Assembly: GCA_050260415.1 (NCBI GenBank)
Contig: JBLNCE010000003.1
Location: forward strand, 1-15,572
Direction of reading: 5' to 3'
Source: JBLNCE01 sp050260415
GTDB taxonomy: Bacteria; Bacillota; UBA4882; JAAYXC01
DNA length: 15,572 bases
In this document: in pieces, positions 7,015-14,800 of the stretch
How the letters are laid out: each line of letters begins with the position of its first letter
How positions within the stretch are numbered: position 1 is the first letter of the stretch
The notes under the pieces: generated by a model
Databases searched by the model: none
The model's input: the letters and a program-made list of their open reading frames with translations, nothing else
Told to the model about the DNA's origin: nothing
Translations under genes and position numbers: made by a program

Positions 7015-7252
7015 AGTTCGTCCTCCTTTGTCACAGTCGAGGCCAAAGTCTAAAAGTAGGAGCCGGAAAGTCCATAAGGACCTTTGACGTTGCCACCTTT
7101 GACTTTCGACTTCGTGGGCCTCCGCCAGAGCAAACCGTGCCCTTGTTTTTGTCCGCCGATGTTATACAATTGCATTATAGGGCGCGCTTGGAAAAGGCGC
7201 CTGAAAGCGGTTGCCATTTATTAGCACGATCTTGCGCGAATTCGAGGCGGCC
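7015..7252. promoter_or_regulatory. Divergent intergenic control region
   Basis: This region separates the dehydrogenase/isomerase cluster from its probable regulator. For the plus strand, TTGTTT (7143-7148) and TACAAT (7165-7170) with a 16-bp spacer form a plausible sigma-70-type promoter. For the minus strand, a perfect TATAAT is the complement of 7174-7179, but no good -35 is seen; if used, the leader would be about 155 nt. A direct repeat at 7080-7103 is a candidate regulator site. Confidence 0.4.
7080..7103. repeat. Direct repeat, candidate AraC-type operator
   Basis: acctttgac occurs at 7080-7088 and again at 7095-7103, a 15-bp period, followed by ttcgac. AraC-family proteins bind short direct repeats near the promoters they control, and this pair lies upstream of the cluster and of the regulator gene. 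It may instead be unrelated repetitive DNA, because aaagtc/gactttcgac fragments are scattered through 7035-7112. Confidence 0.3.
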
Positions 7253-8116
7253 ATGAGAGACTACTCCCTGCACGAAGAGATGGTCATGCCGGACAAGGAT
7301 TTCCCGATCCGGGTCTTTGCTGTGGAATCCCGGCACGAAGGCGTCATTTTCCCGCCCCATTGGCATGAACAACTGGAACTCCTCTATTTCGCGGAAGGGC
7401 AGGCGGCGATCGAATGCGGCCTACGATCGTTCCAGGTCGCCCCCGGCGATCTCGTGGTGGTCAACAGCAACGAGCTCCATGCCGGCGCCAGTTCCAATGC
7501 CGTCCGCTACTACGTCGTCATCATCGATATTTCGCTTCTGCAAAGCAGTTTTCCGGATAGTTGCGACCTGAAATACATCAACCCGATCTCGCGCAACCAC
7601 ATCCTCTTTCAGAACAAAATCGCGGGCGACGAGGAAATAAACCGCTGCCTCCGGGAGATCGTGGCGGAAAACTCCGCCAGGGAACCGGCCTACGAACTGT
7701 CCATCAAATCTTATATCTACCGGATGTTGACCATTCTTTTGCGCAAGTACGTGGTCAAGGTACTTACCGCCACGGAATATCGCAGCCGGGTGAAGAACCT
7801 GGAACGGCTCCGCGAAGTTCTGAAATACATCGCGCAGAACTTCACAAGGAATCTTGGCGTTGAGGATCTGGCCCGCCTGGCCCACCTCAGCGTCTATCAT
7901 TTCTGCCGCATCTTCAAGACGGTCACCGGCCGTTCGGTGGTGGACTACATCAATTACAAGCGGGTCAACTACGCCGAGAAACTGTTGAAAACCACCGACA
8001 GGAGCGTGACCGAGGTCGCCCTGGCCGCGGGCTTCAACGACAGCAACTACTTCAGCCGCGTCTTCCGCAAATACAAAAAAAGCCCCCCTTCGGCCGTGCG
8101 CGCGGGGAGGACGTAA
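7253..8116 (+). CDS. AraC-family transcriptional regulator with cupin domain
   Basis: A 287-residue regulator. The N-terminal cupin/AraC ligand domain (about residues 28-80) has PHWHEQLELLYFAEG with H36, H38 and E42, and ELHAG with H76. This is the sugar-sensing half typical of regulators of carbohydrate genes. The C-terminal AraC DNA-binding domain (about 185-283) has two helix-turn-helix motifs: LGVEDLARLAHLSVYHFCRIFK (201-222), and SVTEVALAAGFNDSNYFSRVFRKY (251-274) with the conserved A-x-x-x-G-F. I place the start at ATG 7253 (GAGGCGG nearby); TTG 7211 would add 14 residues without a clear ribosome binding site. Divergent placement suggests that it activates the dehydrogenase/isomerase cluster in response to the sugar. 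The C-terminus departs slightly from the usual SPSEYR ending (SPPSAVR). Confidence 0.9.
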   Translation: MRDYSLHEEMVMPDKDFPIRVFAVESRHEGVIFPPHWHEQLELLYFAEGQAAIECGLRSFQVAPGDLVVVNSNELHAGASSNAVRYYVVIIDISLLQSSFPDSCDLKYINPISRNHILFQNKIAGDEEINRCLREIVAENSAREPAYELSIKSYIYRMLTILLRKYVVKVLTATEYRSRVKNLERLREVLKYIAQNFTRNLGVEDLARLAHLSVYHFCRIFKTVTGRSVVDYINYKRVNYAEKLLKTTDRSVTEVALAAGFNDSNYFSRVFRKYKKSPPSAVRAGRT

Positions 8117-8118
8117 CG

Positions 8119-8186
8119 CTCTAAAGGAGATATGAAAAACCTCATTATCGCTGAATCGATGAAGGCCCTCTCCCCCTCGTTCCCCC
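8119..8186 (+). repeat. Dispersed intergenic repeat (copy B)
   Basis: Starting 3 bp after the regulator stop, this 68-bp segment is 79% identical without gaps to the reverse complement of 5870-5937. Its first 30 bp (ctctaaagg...tgaaaaacctcat) also match the arm at 3717-3748. In copies A and B the repeat follows a gene end in the same orientation. Confidence 0.65.
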
Positions 8187-8226
8187 TCCCGCGAGTGCGT
8201 GAGGGGGAAGGAAGGCAATGATTTCG

Positions 8227-8281
8227 AGGCCCTGGGAACGGAACCCCATCCTCTCGTAGCCAGGGACGGCTTGCGTCTTGT
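8227..8281 (+). repeat. 55-bp direct repeat, left copy
   Basis: The segment aggccctgggaacgg...cgtcttgt aligns ungapped with 8468-8522 at 42 of 55 positions. The best-conserved stretch is the right half (cgtagcca-ggacggctt-cgtcttgt). The pair flanks the nested palindrome at 8351-8445. Confidence 0.6.
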
Positions 8282-8350
8282 ATCTCGGGCCAACGGCGCC
8301 CTAACCTCCTTCGGTAAACCTACGGAGGTCGGGAAGGACGCCGCTACAAA

Positions 8351-8445
8351 GGGGCAATGCAAATCCTCGGATCTTTCGGCTTGTGAAAATGCGGTGAACT
8401 ATCGCATTTTCACAAGCCGCTTCATATGTGGATTTGCATTGTCCC
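8351..8445. repeat. Nested palindromic element (95 bp)
   Basis: Outer arms 8351-8366 and 8430-8445 are complementary over 16 bp with one G.T. Inner arms 8377-8393 and 8403-8419 are a perfect 17-bp inverted repeat (cggcttgtgaaaatgcg) with a 9-nt loop. Terminal inverted repeats around an inner palindrome suggest a MITE-like or REP-like unit. There is no transposase nearby and no obvious target-site duplication. Confidence 0.7.
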
Positions 8446-8467
8446 GGGAAGGGCCTTCGCGTTGCTC

Positions 8468-8522
8468 AGGCCCTGGAATTGGAACATACATCCCCCGTAG
8501 CCACGGACGGCTTTCGTCTTGT
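8468..8522 (+). repeat. 55-bp direct repeat, right copy
   Basis: Partner of 8227-8281, with 13 mismatches and no gaps. Copies start 241 bp apart. The divergence is too high for a recent target-site duplication, which suggests two old copies of a dispersed repeat. Confidence 0.6.
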
Positions 8523-8523
8523 T

Positions 8524-8583
8524 GCGGCAGGCTTTGCTTCGACAGGCTCAGCACACCGAGCTTGTCGAGGTGCAACCTGCCGC
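8524..8583. repeat. Imperfect 25-bp palindromic hairpin element
   Basis: 8524-8548 and 8559-8583 are inverted copies. The outer 8 bp (gcggcagg / cctgccgc) are perfect, the middle 7 bp are poorly matched, and the inner 10 bp (tcgacaggct / agcttgtcga) have one mismatch, around a 10-nt loop. The core TCGACAGGCTCAGCAC...AGCTTGTCGA resembles a motif I recall as frequent in intergenic regions of many environmental genomes. That recollection needs a search. Confidence 0.6.
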
Positions 8584-8750
8584 GTATAGTGATGACAACC
8601 GGGGACGAAAGAAATCTGTAAAAAACGAGGCATTGGCGCGCAAAAGCCCTCGTTTACTGCCATGCAACATAATTTGCACAACCGACATATTTCGACACAA
8701 ATCACCGAAAATACATGCTATTATCATTAGTAAACCACTCCATCTTATTT

Positions 8751-8776
8751 GTTTGTTCGAAGCATTGTGAACAAAC
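8751..8776. promoter_or_regulatory. Dyad upstream of the RHS gene
   Basis: gtttgttc (8751-8758) and gaacaaac (8769-8776) form a perfect 8-bp inverted repeat with a 10-nt spacer, 30 bp before the start codon of the giant gene. It could be an operator or a 5'-leader hairpin. The ribosome binding site GGGAGG follows at 8790-8795, 10 nt before ATG 8806. Confidence 0.35.
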
Positions 8777-8805
8777 GTGACTCGTATCCGGGAGGCTGAT
8801 TCCGT

Positions 8806-11800
8806 ATGTTGGGTAAGAAGCGGCTTATCACCAAATTACTCTGCCTGGCCTTACTATGTGTTGGTCCGCTGTCAATAACGACGCAAAGCGAGGCTCCGAG
8901 CCCGCCGGCTCCGGGGATCGAGCCGCTGCCGCCCGAGACGTACGGGACGTCGTGCCTATTCTGTTGGCACGTTCCCGTCGACGATACGGGCGCCCCCATA
9001 CCCGGCGTCACCGGGTATACGGTGCAGCGGAGCACGGATCCGGATTTCGTGAACGTAACAACCATCGACGCGGGTAATAACACCAGCCATAATTCGACCG
9101 GCCTTGCATACGGGTCCACCTATTATTGGCGCGTCTATGCCAGAGATGCGAACGGTAATCCCCAGAATATGGACCCGTGGGACGAGATCACCAATCCCAC
9201 CGGCGTCCGGTGGTCATATATAACCAGGACAAAGTGCGCGATCGATCCCGGCCCCGGCGGCCCGGGCACGCCGAGTCTCGAAAGGATAACCCCGCCCGAC
9301 CCTCCAAACCTCTGCCCGATCGACGGCTTTTACTATCTCTCCAGCCGTAATCCGGCCGCGCAATGGTCCGCATCCGCGCCGGTGCCGGTATCGTTCGAGA
9401 CAGTCGGGGGCGGCGAGTATTTCTCCATTGGGCTGAAGGCCGACGGCACGGCCTGGACGTGGGGTATAAACGACAACGGTCAGCTTGGGGATGGAACGAC
9501 GGCAAACAGCGCCGTGCCGCTGCAGGTCAAAGGCGTCGGCGGCAGCGGCTACCTGACTAATGTAGGCGCGGTCTACGGAGGCCGCCGTCATGCTTTGGCC
9601 CTCATGAACGACGGCACGGTCTTTGCTTGGGGCAACAACAGCGACGGCCAGTTGGGCAACGGGACGACCGTAAACAGCAGTACGCCTGTGCAGGTTCTGG
9701 GCACCGGCGGGAGTGGATTCTTATCCGGCGTCACCGCTGTTTGCGGCGCGTATGTCCACAGTCTGGCCCTGAAAGCCGACGGGACGGTCTGGGCCTGGGG
9801 CAAGAACAACTACGGCCAGCTCGGTGATGGCACCACCATAAGCAGCACGACGCCGGTGCAGGTCAAGGGGCCGGGCGGAGCCGGATACCTGACCAATGTC
9901 GTGGCCATCGGCCAGGGTGCATATCATTCACTGGCCGTCAAGGCGGACGGTACGGTTTGGGCCTGGGGCAACAACCAGCTGAACCAGTTGGGCGACGGCA
10001 CGGCGACGCACCGGTACACGCCGGTCCAGGTCAAGGGCCCCGGCGGTAGCGGCTATTTGACGAACGTATCCCGGGTCAGCGGCGGCAACTATCATGCCGT
10101 GGCGCTAAAGAACGATGGCACGGTCTGGGCGTGGGGGTATAACAACCACGGCCAGCTCGGGAACGGAACATACACGGACAGCGCCACCCCGGTCCAGGTC
10201 AAGGGGGCGCTGGGCGTCGGCTACATCACCAACGTCAACACGATCCGAGGCTGTTTCTGGGGCGCGGCCGCGCTCAAGAACGACGGCACGGTTTGGACAT
10301 GGGGATACAACACCTACGGCCAGCTCGGGAACGGCACGACCGCCGACAGCACGTACCCGGTCAAGGTCAAGGGGCCGGGAGGGAGCGGGTACATCACAGA
10401 CGCCATCGCGTTAGGCGGCGGTTATTACCACGCGGCGATCGTGAGACAGGACCGGTCGCCCTGGGCGTGGGGTTACAATGGCTACGGCCAGCTCGGTGAC
10501 GGCACGGCGACGAACAGGTACTACCCAACGGCGGTTCAATATCCGGAGACCTTCTCAAGCGGACAGATCCGCGCCCGGCTGAGCGTGGTCGAGTTGCGCG
10601 ACGCGCCCGGCGCCTTTGCCGAATATCCGGCGCTCGAGATTGAATCCGGCGATCTCTCAACCCAGACGAACTGGAACCTTCCGGAAGGGCGCTACGCCAT
10701 GCACGTGCGGGCGGCCAACAACGTCAACTGGTCGCCGTGGTCCGCCGGCGCGCTCCTGGCCGTGGACGTCACCGCTCCGTCCCTGGATCTGACCGAGGTG
10801 ACGCTCATGCCCGACGGCGCACTGACGGCGGCCGCCACGGCCGGGGATAACCTCTCCGGCGTGGTCAAGGTGGTCTTCGCGGCCAAAGGGGAGACCATCG
10901 AGGATACCGGCGCACCTTACGAGGCCGCCTGGAATACGTCTTCCTGGAACGAAGGCGTCTACCCGGTAACCGCGCAGGCCTACGATCGGGCTGGAAATGC
11001 TTCGGCTATCGCCCAGCAAACGATCACCATCGACCGCACCGCCCCCGTCACCGTTCACGACTATGCCCACGACGGCCAGTGGTTCAACGCGCCGGTGGTG
11101 ATTCAACTTACTTCCACGGACAACCTCAGCGGCGTCTCGGCAACCAACTACCGGATCGACGGCGGGGAGACCCAAACCGGGACCGTCTTTTCCTTCAGCG
11201 CGGAGGGTACTCACACCGTCGAATACTGGGCGGTGGACAACGCGGGTAACGCTGAGCCCGTCAAGACCATCACGATCAAACTGGACATGACCGCGCCCAC
11301 GATCGAGACCGTGGTGATACCGGCCCCTAATGGTCATGGCTGGCATAATGTCGATCCGACGGTGAGTTTCAATGCCGCGGACGGGCTTTCCGGCCTCGAT
11401 ACCGTGACGCCTGAGACCACCGTGACCACCGAGGGAGCGGCGCAGAACATCGCGGGGATGGCGGTGGACCTCGCGGGTAATTCCGCATCGACATCGGTCT
11501 CGATCAATCTGGACAAGACCCCGCCCCAGATTGGCAACTTGCAGCCGGCCGATGGTTCTTGGATCAATGAACCACGGCCGGTTATATCCGCCGACTTGGC
11601 GGACGCGATCGCGGGCATAGATATTGCTTCGGCCACGTTCATCCTGGACGGCAATCAAATTTCCGAAAACCTGACGGTGTTGCCGGATAGGATCGTCTAT
11701 ATCCCTACCGCCGATCTGGCACCCGGCGGCCATACCTTTACCGTCCAGGCCACCGACCAGGCCGGCAACAGTTCGGCCCCGGCCGGTGCGACTTTCCACA

Positions 11801-14800
11801 TCAACCCGGCTCTGCCGCCGCTACCGCCCGATCCGGCCACAGTGGCACCGCCGCTCGATCGGACGAGCTTCACGGATCTCGGCGCGGCTACGAGTTTTCT
11901 CTACACGGGCGCGAACCCGATCCAGACCGGCGTGGTCCCGGGGACGATCGAGCCGCGGCGGGCTGCCGTGTTACGGGGGAAAGTTCTGGACTGCCAAGGC
12001 CAACCCCTGCCCGGCGTCACCGTCACCATCCCCGATCACCCCGAGTTCGGCCAGACCGTGAGCCGGCTCGACGGCATGTTCGACCTGGCGGTAAATGGAG
12101 GCGGTCCGCTCACGCTCAGATACCAAAGAGACGGTTATCTCACGTCTCAGCGTCAGATGGAGGTCGCCTGGCAGGACTATACCCTGGTCTCCGATGTGGT
12201 TCTGATCCAACTTGACAGCCAGGTAACCGCCGTCGATCTGGCCGCGCCGGGTGGGCAAGTGGCGCGAGGCAGTGTCGTGACGGATAACGACGGCACCAGG
12301 CAGGCCACGCTCTTTTTCCCCGAGGGTGTGCAGGCTCTCGGCCTACCGGGTACTCTGCACGTGCGGGCCACGGAATACACGGTCGGCGAGAACGGGCCAA
12401 AGGCCATGCCGGCCGAATTGCCGCCGACCAGCAGCTACACGTATTGCGTGGAGCTAAGCGCGGACGAGGCCATGGGCACGACGGTGGAGTTCGATCGGCC
12501 GCTCAGCTTCTACGTGGAAAACTTCCTCGACTTTCCCATCGGTACGAGGGTGCCGGTGGGGTACTACGATTATGCGAAAGCCGCCTGGATACCCTCGCTG
12601 GATGGACGGGTCATCAAAGTGCTTGGGATCGATGGCGGGGGTCTGGCCGAACTGGACGTTGACGGCAGCGGACCGGCGACTGCCCAGGCTCTGGCCGCGC
12701 TCGGCATCACCGAGGCGGAACGAGGAAAATTGGCCGAGCTCTACAGCCCTGGTCAGAGCATCTGGCGGGTTCAAGTGGCGCATTTCAGTCCGTGGGATTG
12801 CAACTGGCCCTTTGGACCGCCGGCGGGGGCTACGGGGCCGCAGCTCGCCGAAGGAGTGGCGGTCGCCGGCTGCGAAGATAATTCATGTCTCTTAACGGAT
12901 AAATCGACGATCGAGATCCAGAACCAGATCCTGAGGGAAACCATCGGGATCGCGGGCACCCCTTATACCCTCAATTATGCCAGCGACCGAACGTCTGGAC
13001 GGAAAGCCGCGTATACAGTGAAGATCCCAGTTAGTGAGGCGCAGCTCCCACCCGGACTCAAGCGGATCGAGCTGGAGATCCGAGTGGCTGGGAAGACTTA
13101 TGCGGAAACATTTGCCCCCCTGCCCAACCAGACCTATACTTTCACCTGGGACGGGAAAGACGCTTACGGCCGGGAGATGCAGGGAGGACATCAGGCGAAA
13201 GTGAGGATCGGTTATACATACGATGCGGCCTACTACTCCACCCAGGACGGGTTGGCAAACAGTTTCGGCACCGTTTCCGGGTTGCCGATCACGGGTTCCC
13301 GGGCCCGGCAGGAGATCACCTTGTGGGAAGAGTATGAGACACCTATTGGCGCCTGGCAGACGCAGGCCTACAGCCTGGGCGGCTGGACCTTGGACGTGCA
13401 CCATTTCTACGATCCTAGCGGGCGGGTGCTGTATCTGGGTGATGGGAGTAGGCGGAGCACAAAAAGCATTTCCGCGATCATTACGACCGTAGCCGGTATG
13501 GGAATGGGAGGTTATGCCGGTGACGGTGTTCCGGCGACGGCGGCAAAATTGTATTACCCATCGGGAGTCGCCATTGGCCCCGAAGGGAGTATCTACATCA
13601 CCGATCAAAACCGGATTCGGCGCGTCGGTCCGGACGGGATCATCGCCACTATCGCCGGGACGGGCGTTGGGGGCTATAGCGGTGACGGCGGTCCGGCGAG
13701 GGAAGCGAAGATGACTATTTCGCATGGAGTTGCCATAGGCCCCGACGGGAGCATCTTCATCAGTGATACAGATAACAACCGGATTCGGCGCGTGGATCCG
13801 GATGGGATCATCACCACCATCGCCGGGACAGGCGTGGCGGGTTACAGCGGTGACGGCGGCCCGGCAACGGCGGCAATGATAGACAACCCGTATGGAGTCG
13901 CTATATGCCCAGATGGGGGCATCTACATTAGCGATTACGGTAACCATCGGATTCGGCGCGTAGATCCAAATGGGATCATTACCACCATCGCCGGAACAGG
14001 CCAGCAGGGCTATAGCGGTGACGCTGGTCCGGCGACGGAAGCGATGTTGAGTGGCCCGAAGGGAGTCGCCGTTGGCCCCGACGGGAGCATTTGCATTGCT
14101 GACTCTAATAATAGCCGTATTCGTAGAGTAGGCCCCGATGGGATCATCACTACCATCGCCGGAACAGGCCAGCAGGGCTATAGCGGTGACGGTGGTCCGG
14201 CGATAGTGGCGAAGTTGGCCTGGCCGGTGGGAGTCACGTTTGGCCCCGACGGGAGCATCTATATTGGTGATGATTTTTACTGGGTTCGGCGTATAAGTCC
14301 GGACGGGATCATCACCACCATAGCCGGGACGGGCGTTGGGGGCTATAGCGGTGACGGCGGTCCGGCGACGGCGGCAATGCTGTGCCGCACGAGGGGAGTC
14401 GCCGTTGGCCCCGACGGGAATTTATATATCGGCGATTACTCGAACGGCCGCATCCGCCGGGTTTCCCCGGCCCTCCCCGGTTTCACTCTTGGTGAATACG
14501 CCATTCCCTCCGAGGACGGCAGCCAGATCTATCGATTTGACGCCAACGGCCGCCATCTCGACACCAAAAACGTATTGACGGGTACGGCTGTTTACACCTT
14601 CCGCTATAACGAAGAGGGAGTCCTGCAGGAGATCGAAGACGCGGACGGCAACCTCACCGTCATAGAGAGAGATCTCGCCGGTAACCCCACAGCCATCATC
14701 GGCCCGTACGGCCAGCGGACCTCCCTGGTGATAGACGCCGATGGACGGCTTGAGCGCGTCACAAACCCGGCAAGCGAGATAGTCGATCTGGGCTATGTCG

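Larger units (their letters stand above)
8117..8805. other. Gene-free mosaic of dispersed repeats
   Basis: About 690 bp between the regulator and the giant surface-protein gene hold no credible gene. Frames here translate into repeat-derived, low-information peptides. The left 470 bp are packed with repeats: copy B, a C-rich hairpin (8180-8188 with 8201-8209), direct repeats 8227-8281 / 8468-8522, the nested palindrome 8351-8445 and the hairpin 8524-8583. The right 190 bp are distinctly AT-rich and contain an 8-bp stem (8623-8630 with 8648-8655); this is where the promoter of the downstream gene should lie. Confidence 0.65.

Noticed and set aside
5404..7053. 549-codon plus-strand open frame
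   Set aside because: It lies antisense to two clear genes (TIM-barrel isomerase and Gfo/Idh/MocA dehydrogenase) with full motif support and ribosome binding sites. Its translation shows no family motif; it is a GC-rich shadow frame.
7421..8362. 313-codon minus-strand open frame
   Set aside because: Antisense to the AraC-type regulator and extends into the repeat mosaic. No ribosome binding site or family motif.
8227..8522. Insertion sequence with 55-bp terminal duplication
   Set aside because: No transposase frame lies between the copies, and 24% divergence is too high for a target-site duplication.
10657..11799. 380-codon minus-strand open frame
   Set aside because: Antisense to the Ig-like part of the giant protein, which is continuous and rich in recognisable domains. 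The antisense product is Gly/Arg-rich without a motif.
12892..13947. 351-codon minus-strand open frame
   Set aside because: Antisense to the plug and NHL regions. Its apparent repeats only mirror the NHL units on the other strand.
13477..14466. Possible CRISPR-like or tandem non-coding repeat
   Set aside because: The period is 162-168 bp with whole-codon length changes, and all units translate into NHL repeats in one open frame.
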